Shown here in pieces: positions 42,934 through 54,789 of a stretch of 64,000 nucleotides of DNA. Made by a program: the position numbers and the translations under genes. The notes below the pieces were generated by a model. It was given only the letters and a program-made list of their open reading frames with translations. It was not told the DNA's origin and did not search any database. Source of the DNA: Pyrocephalus nanus (Eukaryota; Chordata; Aves; Passeriformes; Tyrannidae); contig CM076275.1 in the NCBI GenBank assembly GCA_038380795.1, positions 1,056,501 through 1,120,500 of the forward strand, given 5' to 3'. How positions within the stretch are numbered: position 1 is the first letter of the stretch; each line of letters starts with the position of its first letter.

Positions 42934-43850
42934 AGCCCTGGATCCTCCGACCACAAACTGCTCCTGGGTGGAAACTGGGGCAGGCGTGGAGAGAACATTA
43001 GAAATGTTTTGTTACTGACTGGATGAAGAAAGTAGCTTTTTTGTTCCGTTTTAGCTTAGGCCTGGAAAGGTTTTCATGAACAGCTCCATTATCAATCAGA
43101 CAGAGGAACCCCACCTCACCAGCAGGACTCTGGATGCACCAGAGGGGGAGGGAGGGGTCAGTGTGCCAGGAGTCCCACCTGGTGGGTACCACAGGCCTGG
43201 GGAGCAGGTTACCATCCTCCCCACGGGAGATGTGATGAGCACTTTACCCACAGAGTGCTTAGGGGACACACTGCAGACCAGTCTCTTACCTGTTAGTTTT
43301 GGTTGCTGCTTACCTGTGCAACACTGGTGACACTGAGCTTAACGACCGTCATTACTCCTGGTCAGAAAAATTGCACTAATGGGCCCTCTCTTCTTTGATT
43401 TACTCCATCACGTAGTACATCTTTCAGATCTTTCAAAACTCTGTACATAGTTTAGACCAATAAAATGTGAAGATTCAGTTTAGGTTTTGCTTCCAGCTAG
43501 TCTGTTCCCCAGGGATGCCCTCTGCTGTAGCCATGCCCCGTGCATTTCCATGGGGGAGTTGAAGAGCTGCTGCACAAAACAATTTTGCACTGAGAGGGGC
43601 AGAGCTCTTTATTTTTGTCATGCCTTCCCCAGATCCCTCCTGGCACTCTTCAGGGATCCCCCCAGCACTGCACACAAGCCCTAACATCCTGCAGACCCCC
43701 TGGAGCAGGGAAGTGCTGATGGATGAGGCTCTGGTTTGTGTGTAAAACACAGGAATCAAATCACTAAGCTGTAACAGACTATTTTCTTGTACATTTTATT
43801 TTTGTATATAAAGCGTTGTATATTTGTTTTAATAAAATGTTTTATATATG
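42934..43850 (+). other. IRF1: IRF1 3'UTR with two poly(A) signals
   Basis: AATAAA occurs at 43459-43464 and again at 43831-43836, the second preceded by a T/A-rich TTTGTATATAAAGCG segment. Two transcript ends are therefore likely, with 3'UTRs of about 0.55 and 0.92 kb. Confidence 0.75.
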
Positions 43851-44738
43851 ACATGTTTACTTTTTCTCATGGGAGAGCTCTGAGGATGCATTCCAGCTTC
43901 CTTGAAAATACCCAAACAGATGTGCAGAGGCAGTTGGAGGGGTTTTTTCATGACTCATGAAAGCACAAGGAATTTAGTTTGCTCCCGTTTTCTGCCCCCC
44001 CCTCCGTTTTCCAAGGGTAGCTGGTGGGGGGAATCCTGCTTGTCAGGAAAGGGAAACTGAGGCGCTGTGCCCGTGGGGGGTGGTTGGTTTGTATTTGCCA
44101 TCATCTGCAAGTCAGAGCAAGGTAAGAGGCAACAGTAAAAATCATCCCGTACATCAAGTCCCTGCCATGGACATGCCCCATCAGCACTGCCATCAGCTCT
44201 TGGGATGAGACCAGCAGTGAAGCCCTCATCAAACACCTCGGGTTTGCCTAAAAAAGAAAGCCCTCTTTTACCCCAATATGCCCTTTCTTTGCCCTGCTGG
44301 AAAGGTCTGGTGCTATTGCATCATGGGGGGTGGGAGGTGAGAGACAAGAGGCTGAGGCAAAGTGTGAGAGCACAGCCCCCCACACAGCCTGGAAAACCCC
44401 GGGATGGCCTTTGGGGAATAACTTCATTTTCTGAGCCAGAGCCGAGGAGAATATCAGGCTGTGGGAGAGGAAGCCCCAGCCCAAAGGGCTGGAACAAAGC
44501 AGGCATTTCCTACAGCCCTTGGCACAGGCTCTGCTGTGAGCTGACCTGCAGGGCAGGGCTGATGGGGGCTCAGGGAGGGGAGGGGGGAAATTCAGGGCCA
44601 TAGAAAGGTGGTGGTGGGTTCCAAATCCAGCACAGCACAGGGGAGGGGGAGGCTGGGCAGGGGTCCAGAGTCCTGTTAGTCATTAACCTGAGACAGCAGG
44701 GAAGGAAGTGCAGGAAACACCTCCCAGGTGCCAGCGGG

Positions 44739-45108
44739 CACAGAGCAGCTCCCTGTGACTCCCCTGGACAGAGAGCAGCTCCCAGTGACTCCCCCAGTCA
44801 GAGAGCAGCTCCCTGTGACTCCCCCTGGACACAGAGCAGCTCCCAGTGACTCCCCTGGACAGGTAGCAGCTCCCAGTGACTCCCCCTGGACAGAAAGCAG
44901 CTCCCAGTGACTCCCCCAGTCAGAGAGCAGCTCCCAGTGACTCCCCCTGGACACAGAGCAGCTCCCTGTGACTCCCCCAGTCAGAGAGCAGCTCCCAGTG
45001 ACTCCCCCTGGACACAGAGCAGCTCCCAGTGACTCCCCCTGGACACAGAGCAGCTCCCAGTGACTCCCCCAGTCAGAGAGCAGCTCCCAGTGACTCCCCT
45101 GGCTCTGC
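44739..45108. repeat. 30/31-bp minisatellite 3' of IRF1 (about 12 copies)
   Basis: Units of the type AGAGCAGCTCCCAGTGACTC followed by CCCCTGGACAC or CCCCAGTC. The two forms alternate irregularly. Open frames across it are repeat artefacts. Confidence 0.94.
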
Positions 45109-45344
45109 AGGGGTGGCAGCCCCCAGGGTGGTGACTGTGCTGTCCCCCCACACTCCCTGGCAGGGCAGCTGGCCTGAAGGTCCCCATCCTGGGAGGGATC
45201 TATCCAGCTGGGAAGCCCCTGAGTACCAGGGTTGCCTTGGATCACATCCACCTAAAATCCTGCAGATCTAGAGTAGGAATGTTTTATGCTCAAGCAAAGG
45301 AATCACCCACCAGGTTTTCAGCCTTCCTGTGCTTAAAGGGAGCT

Positions 45345-45658
45345 TACAGAAAAGAGCAACCTTTTACTTGAGCAGTGACAGGACAAGGGGGTATGGCTGC
45401 AAACTGACAGAGGACAGGCTCAGATTAGATGTTGGGAAGACATTCTGGGCTGTGGAGGGTCATGAGGCCCTGGCACAGGTTGGGCAGAGAAGCTGTGGCT
45501 GCCCCTGGATCCCTGGAAGTGTCCAAGGCCAGGTTGGACGGGGCTTGGAGCAGCCTGGGCTGGTGGAAGGTGTCCCTGCCCATGGCAGGGGATTGGAATG
45601 AAATGAGCTTTAAGGACCCTTCCAACCCAAACCTTCCTATGGTTCTATGATGATTCCA
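45345..45658 (+). mobile_element. CR1 3' fragment, sense
   Basis: Sense CR1 3' region: GACAGAGGACAGGCTCAGAT, AGGTTGGACGGGGCTTGGAG, CTTCCAACCCAAACC, ending in TTCTATGATGATTCCATGAT. Confidence 0.92.
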
Positions 45659-45699
45659 TGATCAGATCTGTGCCCTGGTCAGGTGCAGCAGCAGCCACT

Positions 45700-48600
45700 G
45701 CCAGGGAAAGAACAGAAGGCTGCAGGACCTGGAGCCACCTCTGCTCCCAGCACAGGACACCAGCTCAGCATCACCGACACAACCAGAGGAAACCGGGTTT
45801 TTTAAGAGCCCTGCAAGTTTGTCACACATGGGGGGAGGGGACAGGAGAGAGAAGGGAAATTTTCTATGATGCAAACACTGCTAAAAATAAGAGATTAATT
45901 CGCCCATTCATGCATTAAAAGGAGCAAGCTTTTCACAGATATGCTCAGATACAAAAACACCGGCACAGCTCACAGACAAAAGGTTAGACCAAGATCTGAG
46001 GACAGAAGAAAGCAGCAGGCAATGCCTCACACCCTGGGACCACAGACATGCTCCAAGACTATTCCATCAGGGTGTTGGAGATGCTTCCCCTGCCACCTGC
46101 CAAGGTACCTGTGTGACTGACTGCACGTTGGGTATTTTGCCAGTGAAAAGAGGTGAAGTCTCGTGACAAAATTTGGCAAGCTCTTCCTAAGCCCAGTAAA
46201 CTTGTGTTGGGGTAGGAGTTGTTTTCATCTGTAATATGCACACAGCTACATTCAGCTGGGAAATATTCACATCACAGGAGAGCAGGTCCCTGGGGAGAGC
46301 TCAGCCCTGCCAAACCCAGATAGGGCAGTGAAAAGAAAGTTTGTATGGGCAGGGCTCGGAGGGCAAGCAGCTCACCCTGGTGATATGAACCCTACACGAC
46401 AGAGAGAAAGTTCTGTAGCCAATGCAGGTTGTAAATTGCTGTGAAAACAGAGATCACTTCTCCGTGGTGGAGAACAAAAAGGAGTCATTGAGCAATCAGT
46501 GGTCACTTGGGAAATGACCCCAGCTACTGCTGCAGGTTTGGAAGTCCATCACCTACACCTTCCTTACACCATCACTGGCTGCAGTTTACCTGTGAGCCTC
46601 TGAACCATTCAAAGCCAAATTCAACATCCCCCTTATTTATTTATAGCCTTAGAATGTCAGCAGGACAAAACCTCCTTAAAACAGCACCACACTCAGGAAC
46701 AGTGCAGTAGCTGTGCCCAGGAGGGCCCTACAGCACCCCGGGCACAGACCCTGCCCTGCATCGAGGGGACAGAGGACAGAAGGTCCTGGTTTGTGCCTGC
46801 AGAGATTTTCAGGGCTGCAGAGGCAGCAGATCACACATCTGGGAACTGCAGCTTTTCCCAGGGAAAACTTTTGACCTGTTGACAAGGGGCTGTTGCTTTT
46901 CCCCCAGTCTTTGTCCAAGGGATTCTCAGTGAAGGGCTCCACAGCAGTGCCTGAAGGAGCCTTGGTCTCTTGGCTGCCCAAGGCAGTGGCACTGGGGTGA
47001 ACTCTGCCTGCCAAGAGCAGAGCCTGCTGTTGTCATTCACCTGGTTTTGCCTTGGTGATTGAATCCTGATAATCAGACACATTTCCAGGCAGTCACATGA
47101 TTTAAAATATCACACCTGACACAGATAGCAGGGCTTTGGACCAAAGGTACAGATTTATAACCACAAAAAATAGTGGGATATTTGTGGTGCAAAGGCCAAC
47201 TAGTGCTTAGAAAACAACCAGATGTCTTGGACACCAAACATTATTTCTGGGTTGTCGAGGATCATTCCTCCTCTCTGGTTCTGCAAGGGTCCATTTTCCT
47301 TCCTATGTTTATGCACACAAGGAGGACAGAAACTTTCTCAGGGCAAAAACTCTCCCAGAGGCTTGGGAGGGCCAAGGAAAGAAGTGTTATCTGTAGAAAA
47401 GTCAGTTTTCAAGCTAAGGTGGGGAAAAATCTATCCCTAGAAAGGGAGATGGGGATGAAAGTCACATTTTCATGGACAATTAGTATCTGTGTTTTCTCCT
47501 TCACCAGTTGCTTCAGTCCACTCCCTGTACCCTCTTCCACTGCAGTGCTGCACTCCAGAGCTCCTTTTCCTCCCATGTTTTTTCATGTCCTGCAATATTT
47601 CTCTCACTGTTGAACTCATCTCCATCCCTCCCAGCCTTTCCATGCACAAACAAGGCAATAATCAAAGCTCATTAGCATGGCCAGACCCTGCAGGCAGCTC
47701 CAGGCACTGTGTCCTGCCCCACTGCCCTTTGGTCTCCTCTGTCCTGATAAGGTCAGGATGTGAATTCACCAGCGTGGTTCCCTGCCATGCCCTCTGTCCC
47801 AGCACAGCTCCCCCAGAGAGGAGAGGAGCTGGGAAGGGATGGGAAAACTCCCCCCAGCCCCTTCCAGAGTCCCAGCATGCACTGAACTCTCAGAGGAACA
47901 TCAACCCGAGCCAGCAGGAGCCATAAAGCACCTAAAGCCCAGAGAACCTGCTCGTCCTGCTGGGTTTGGTCACCAGCTGGATGTGACCAGAGGTGTCACC
48001 ACCAGAGTGGAGGACTCAGGGCTGCCAGCACGAACAATCACGAGCTCAGTGCACCAGTGCCTCGCTGCCCATGGTGAGGGCAGTGTGGGACCACGGGCAG
48101 CACAGCTGGAAGGGGGGACAGCCAGGAGGATCTGCAGCCACAGGGCTCAGAGATGGGACAGGGAGAGGACAAGGGAGCAGATCTCGTGACCCACCCCCCA
48201 AAAACCCCTGTGCCAGCAGTTCTCAGGAACACCAAGGCACCGTCCCTTCTGCTGGGTGAGGCTGGAAAATGAAGTCAGGACAAATGCAGGGATAGAATAG
48301 GCACCAGGAAACAGTCAGCAGATACCCAGGAATAAGGAATCCAGTCTGCAGAGCAAACAGGACAGCAAATCCAGCCTCTCTCCCTGCTCTGTCAGTCAAC
48401 ACAAACAGCCAGGCTCTCCTCAGCCTTTTCAACCTCAGAATGATCCGCTCCATTCCTTTTGCTCATGATTCATACAGAAACTTCACAGTGGAGCCTTTAA
48501 AGAGCCTGACAGTCAGTACCCAGCCAGCCTGAGACGTCAGGTGGGGTGAGGGGGGAGATGTCACAGCCCACGCAGCACAGACCTGCTCTTGCAGCCCACC

Positions 48601-50160
48601 AGTGACTCCCAGCTGCCAAAAACCAGTAGGGAGGAGCAGGTTGAGTTGGTGGCCCATCAGGTTGCCAGTGGTACCCAGCTCCTGGGCCAGAACACCCCTT
48701 GCTTATCACCACACGAGCATCCTGAGGGTGCTGAGGGTGCTCAGCTGCCACAGATGAGCTCACCACCTATTTTGGGGTAGAATTGTCACACTTCAAACAA
48801 GTGCCCCTGCCTGCTGTGCTTGTTCCCCATCACAGGGTGTGACACACTACGCTGTGGGCACGTGGTCACAGCATCAAAGCTGGGGCAAGCCAAGAGATGA
48901 GCAGCAGCTTCTGGGGACCTTCCAGGGGAATTCAACATCACCAGTGTTACACCACAGCAGAAACAGCCCCTGCCAGCCCTGGGCAGAGAGAAGGGCTCTG
49001 TTTGCTCTGTTTGCTCAGAGCAGGGGCTGAAAACACAGAAGCAAGGGAGAGGTGAAAGGCAGGTTCCCCCAGGGAAAGGGTGGGGAAGGCTCTGAGGAAC
49101 TCTGGGCAGCCAGAAAGCAGGTGGAGGTTTTGCTGCTATCAAAGCATAGGTGGTTTAGCACTGATAACACACAGGATGGGGGACAGAAAACAGCACAAGG
49201 ATGCTGGCCCTGGTTCAAGATGAATCCAGCACAAGCATTACACATCCTGGCTATCTGTGAGCAGGGCTATTAAATAACAAGAGCCAGGTGAGCCACAGCA
49301 TATCCCCTGAACGTGCCCTGTTCCAGTGTCTGCATTGCAAACTGTGTTTCACTGACTTTATTCTGTCACCAGCTAAATACTACAAAGGTTTCACCAACAG
49401 TCTTCAGCAGCAGAAATTAATTGGGAAGACAAGTCCAGACAGGTAGAGCTTTGTTTTCACCAGCTCTATTGCCAAAGAAAGCAGAGGGTGCAGGGAGGGA
49501 GTTGGGACAGTGCTGGCCTGTTCCCAGCCTTGTGGCTAGTTTTTAGGATATTTTTAAAAATTCTGGAGGGACATAGCACAGATTACCAGTGGCAATATCA
49601 GCAAGTGTTAAAATCAGCATGTTAGACACTTACATATCACATAGAAAATATAATTCTGTGTTATATCCAAAAGCTGCTGTTCCTACCCAGAGCAATCCTT
49701 CACCGTCAGCTTGGGAGGAGCCTCACTGGGGTTTCTGCTGCCCAGCCTGTGTCTGGAAGCCCAAGGACAGGCTTCCCACAGAGAAGTGTGAGGAGTTCTG
49801 TGGGAAGCACAGGCTGAGCCCCTCAGCCCCATCCCTGATGAAGAGCTGAGCAGGGAAAGCCCCCAGCCCACTTTCCTGCAGTATTTCACTGGTGTCCAGC
49901 AGGTAGGAAATGTTCTACCTGATCAGCACCCCCAGAAAAGCAGCTCCTGAAGTGTTTGAGTACAGCACACACACCCCTTTAGGTAGCACCCAGGGGTTAA
50001 GGAATGGGAACAGCCCTCTAACTGCTCACAGGTATGAGGAAGCCCTGAAATAACCTCTGTCTGGGCTCCCTGGCAGGGTGACACCTCCTTCCACCAGCAG
50101 GAGCCCAGCCAGGCTGAGGGGTGTCCTGCCAAGGCCCCGTCCCCAGGACCAGGAGTGACT
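45700..50160. other. Noncoding DNA 3' of IRF1
   Basis: No gene recognised; short open frames only, no tandem array and no clear CR1. In mammals a noncoding transcript lies on this side of IRF1, but nothing here identifies one. Confidence 0.55.
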
Positions 50161-50165
50161 CTGCT

Positions 50166-50350
50166 TTGGCCCCCATTGCAGGGACTAAAAGGGGTGGAGA
50201 AGAGGTTCAGGGGGAACCTTCTCACTCTCTGTAATTCCCAGGAAGGAGGCTGTAGCCATGTGGGAATCAGCCTCTCCTCCCAGGGAACAGGACAAGAGGA
50301 AACAGCCTCAAGCTGTGGCAGGAGAGGTTTAGGTTGGAGGTAAAGGTGAG
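50166..50350 (+). mobile_element. CR1 internal fragment, sense
   Basis: GAGAAGAGGTTCAGGGGGAA, TCTGTAATTCCCAGGAAGGA and AGGACAAGAGGAAACAGCCT follow the CR1 order up to GAGAGGTTTAGGTTGGA. Confidence 0.8.
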
Positions 50351-51539
50351 GAGGAAGAATGGTCTTCCAGTGTTTCTCTTTGCTGTCAGAGCAGGACCTG
50401 GTGAGATGTGAGACAGGACACAGGTGCTGTCCCTACCTCAGCACCCTCCTGCAAGTGGAGAGGATGTGGGGAAACCACTCTGCCCTCCCAGCCCCGGGCT
50501 GGGCACGGCACCCACTCAGCACAGAGCTGCTTGGAAAGGGCCTGAAAGGGCTCAGCCTCACTCCCTTCCCAGAGTGACAGCAGGGCAGCTGAGACACCTC
50601 AGGGGCACAGTTTTCACCGTGAACTCGCTGCGGTTCAGCAAACCTCAGGCATCTTTGTCTGAGGAATAGGAACCTCAGCGACTGAGGGCTGCAGGATGTG
50701 AGCCCAGCCCTGCAGGAAAACCAACTTGCTACAGCCTCAAAAGCCCATGAAAACACCCAAGAGCTTGGCACCCAGGACATGTCCCCTGCTCTGGGCACCC
50801 CCAGCTCCCACGTGCCAGCTGGGGTACCCCGGTGCCCACCGTGCAGAGCCCAGCACAGCTCTCTGCTCTGGAGAACAAACTGTGCAATTCGAGAAAAACT
50901 GCGAGAAAGGCTCATGTTACACTCGATAACAACCTGCTGCCTCCTGCACCTCTGCCGAGCAAACCACCATTTCCTGCAGTGAGGTGTCAGGCGTGAAATA
51001 TTTCACATGCTGGGGCAACCGTCGCCCTGCTCAGCGACAAACACCTTCCTGGTGCTCAGGGCATCAGTCAGGGTGCGTCCTGGGAGGCTGCTGCTGAGTC
51101 TGGAACTGAGAACTCCCTGCCTGCCCTGGGGAGGCAGCAGCCAAAATACTCGTGTGGCCAGTGTGGATTTAGCCTGAATCAGTTTGTAGCCGGTGTTTCT
51201 TGGGGTGCAGTCTCAGCTGCTGCTGCAGGAGCACTGGCACAGGTACCTGTGGCCATCACCTAAGGCCGTGCCTGCAGAACCAACCTGCTTCCTTGTGTAT
51301 CCTCTCTCCCCCACAGTTATTATGGATTTATCCTTTCCTTCCACTCCACATCTCCCCAACGGGATGAGAAGTGACTCAGCTGAGCCCACAGATCAGGCAG
51401 GCTGATCTCTGCAGAACATTTATTTATTTATTTCAGTTCTTATCCCTCCAGGCACTCAGTGATTACCCCACCAAGTCCATACCCAGTCAGTGCCAGCAGC
51501 CAGGGTGCTCTGGGGCCAGAGCAGTTTGGGGGCTCATGG

Positions 51540-51740
51540 CACCCTCCTGCAGGGCCAGTGGAGCCAGGCTCTTCCCAGGCACACGGGAGGAGGACAAGGG
51601 ACAAGGGGGAAAAGCTGAAACAACAGATTTAGCCAGGATATCAGGGGAGGTTTCTTCCTGCAAAGACAGCCAAGCACTGGGACAGCTGAGCCAGGGAGGT
51701 TTCCAGGACTGCAAACAGCTCAGGGCAGCTCGTGGCTGGC
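51540..51740 (+). mobile_element. Degenerate CR1-like fragment
   Basis: AGCCAGGCTCTTCCCAGG, a degenerate GGACAAGGG segment and CTGAGCCAGGGAGGT resemble the CR1 3' part in order, but with much divergence. Confidence 0.4.
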
Positions 51741-51799
51741 CATAAGCAGGAGGCTGGAATACAGCCCTGCAGAGGTCCCTTCCCACAGGAATTATCCCA

Positions 51800-53780
51800 C
51801 ACAGCTACTCCTGCCACGCTCCTCCTGCAGCACCCAGACCACTGCAGGTGGTGCAGCTCATGAGCAGCTCTTTGCTTTCCCCTCTGCCTCGTGCACTGAT
51901 TTACCACCTGTTTTATCATCTTTAATCAGCAGCTGGCTTCAGAGGACTATTTTCTTGTTCTGTTCTGGTGGTGTTTCAGTTAAGGTCTGTGGTAAGTCTC
52001 CTGTTCTTCCACAGGAATAGCACATCCCTCACCTGTCCCATGTTTCCCTCCTTCACAGAAGTTCAGCAGCATCAAGGTCCCGGGGGAACCCACCCCTACC
52101 AGCTCCAAGAGCAGAGGTGAATCCCAGCATTTCTGCCAAAGCCTTTCACACCAGCTGTGGCACTCTGTACACCACAGTGCCGGCTTAACATTTGCTTTAG
52201 CACACTCCAAAAAACAGGGAATCTAAACTTACTCTCCAAGGAAAGATGAAGCAATAATAACAAGAAACATCCACACCCCTCCCCTCCTGAACCAAGAAAT
52301 ATTAGACCAAAAGCTCCCACTGAATTGTGGAAGGGGGGAATTACCTTCACAGACTGGAGGTGCTGCTGCTGGAAGATGCAGAGATCCATCTGCTCCCCCG
52401 TTCCTGGCTCCAGAGGAACACCAAGGAGAGCACAACCAGCCCCTCTGCTGAGGTTTGAAAAGCCCAGCCTGCCCTGGGCTCTGATGTAGCACAGCTGTGC
52501 CCACAAGTGCTTTCAACTGCTCAGGAATGCAATTTCTCAAATGATCCAGATGCAAGAACTAAGGCACAAGAGATCCCTTGCCCTCTACACAAAGTGGAAA
52601 ACTTCCCAGAAGGCGTTTTAATGTGCATTATTAGTAGAATAAGCCACTGTAGACAATTCTCATTTCTTACTGAAGGATAGAGGAGCAGAGGGCAATTGGC
52701 ACAGATGAGTTAGAAAGAGGCTGTCTGTATTTGGGAAGATCTTCCCTTGTTTGCCTGATACTCCCATTCACACATGGCAGACACTGCCTGCCCCCAGGCC
52801 CCAGTTCAAATGGGAGATTTGAAATGGCCCCAGTTCCCCCTCCATTCAATTGGGAGAACAGGAAAAATGACCACAGAAGTGCCCTGTACAGAGGAAACAA
52901 AGAAAAGAACATGTGCAGTGAAAGAGAGGGAAAACATGAAATACTGGAGAAAAAAAATAGAAAAGGAAGGTCTAGTCAGTAGAATTTGGCTTCTGCTATG
53001 GATGGGAAAAAATAAAAGGAAAAATAAAAATAAACAGTTTCATTTTGAAAATGCAACACTCCCAGAGTACCAGGCAGCTCCACCAGAATGTTTTCCTTGT
53101 TTTCCTCTGCTTTCCAGGGCACTCAGTACTGCTCTCACTGCAGGGTCTGGGTTTACCTGTCCTTCACTTCTTCACCCCCTGTCCCACTAAATTAGCTTGG
53201 GGTCTCCTCTCCAACCCCAGGTTATTGACAAACCAGTGCATCCCCACTGTCAGGACTGCACTTCTGGTACCTCTCAAAACCATTTCTACCCTGGGTTACT
53301 GAGCAGTAGAAGTTTCAAACTCTATCAGAGTACCTGGTGGAGGGAGGAGCTGATGCACTGCCAGCTGCCAGCCTGGCTCTGCCCTGGGAGCCCTGCTTCC
53401 AGATAAATGGATCTGCTGGCTCCTTTCCCTGCTCCCTCCCTACCACCACTGCACAGCCCTGGCTGATGGCAGCATGCAGCCACTGAGAACTGCCCCTGTC
53501 TGCTGTCCCATGGAAAACCCCAGTGCTGAGCTCAGCTGAAGAGCTGCAGCTGCTGGTTACAACACTCACATGCAAATGGAAGTACAAAACACCCACAAGG
53601 TAAACAGCACCACACTGAAGCATGCAAAAACTGCATTACAGCAGCTCTACTTCCTATTTCCTTTTCCTTGCAGCTCTGAAAATAACCAAGTTCCAAAGGT
53701 CAGGGGGCTTTTTGGGACAGTTGCTTGTAATCACACCGCTGTGGGAGTAGCAGAGGACTCAGGAGCCACGTCCCAAAGAC
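51800..53780. other. Noncoding DNA
   Basis: Unique sequence with a purine-rich stretch near 52,850-53,040. No exon, RNA gene or clear transposon seen. Confidence 0.55.
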
Positions 53781-53791
53781 ACAACATTTCC

Positions 53792-53850
53792 ATAGGATCA
53801 TCACTTAGGTTGGAAAAGCCCCCTGAGATCTGTGGCCAGAGCCCTGCAGA
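53792..53850 (-). mobile_element. Short CR1 3' fragment
   Basis: CATAGGATCATCACTTAGGT followed by TGGAAAAGCCCCCTGAGATC resembles the antisense CR1 3' end. Confidence 0.6.
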
Positions 53851-54603
53851 TAGCATGGTGTAAATATCTTACTCTAGCTTGTAGTCATAAAAGAGGGCAA
53901 TGTTCTGTGGGAAGGACAATAAATGTCCATTTGAAGATAAAATGCAATAGGAACATCAAAGATTCATTTCAAATAGCTCAGGTATGTCTTGGTCCATGGC
54001 TCAGGAATCCCTGGCAAGCAGCTCGTAAGCGGGCTTGGAGCTGGTGAAAGGGGCAGTGTTAGGAAATGGGAACTGAAGCAACATCTACTGATGGGAAAAG
54101 GGAAGTGGCTGGGATACTTCTCAGCTGCTTTCACATCCAGGCACCTCCTTTCATGCACCATCACTCCTGCTTTGTAAGGAGTGGAAAAGGGAAAGGTCAG
54201 TGCCTGAGCCCAGACTGCCCAGGGTGTCAGGAAACCAACTGCCCAGGGACTGACTCGTGGGGCACCTCTTACTGAGGAGATCCTTTCCCTCTTCAGGGCT
54301 TGCTTTAGAATGGCCAGGTACATGGGAGGGTTTGTGTTCCTGCTTTCTTATATTTACATACAAACAACCCACTTCAGTACTTACCAGCACCCCCACAGCC
54401 AGGAGGTGACAGCCCCAGCTGTACCCAGAGATGCTGGGCTTGGTTTAATTTCTAACAGCTCTGCCCAGCAGGGACTCCCCACTTCTTTCTGCTGGAACTT
54501 GCAGTGAAGTGCATCATTTAAAGATGTGTTTGGAGAGGCTGCTTTATTGCAAGTGTTTCCTCAGTACCAATTTGTAACTCGTATTTTCCCCAATCAGCTG
54601 CTT

Positions 54604-54745
54604 CATAGAACCACAGAATGGTTTGGGTTGGAAAGAACATCCAGTTCCAACCCCCCACCATGGGCAGGGACACCTCCCATTACACCAGGCTGCTGAGAGC
54701 CCCCCCAGCCTGGGACGGCCCAGTGGGACCCCAGCACGGGGCCTT
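54604..54745 (-). mobile_element. CR1 3' fragment
   Basis: CATAGAACCACAGAATGGTT, then GGGTTGGAAAGAACATCCAG and CCATGGGCAGGGACACCTCC, in antisense order. Confidence 0.9.
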
Positions 54746-54789
54746 GGTGTCGGTCCCACCTCAGCACACACACGAGCATGATGCAATCT

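Noticed and set aside
44676..45251. 191-codon minus-strand frame
   Set aside because: Follows the 30/31-bp minisatellite (GVTGSCSLTG repeats).
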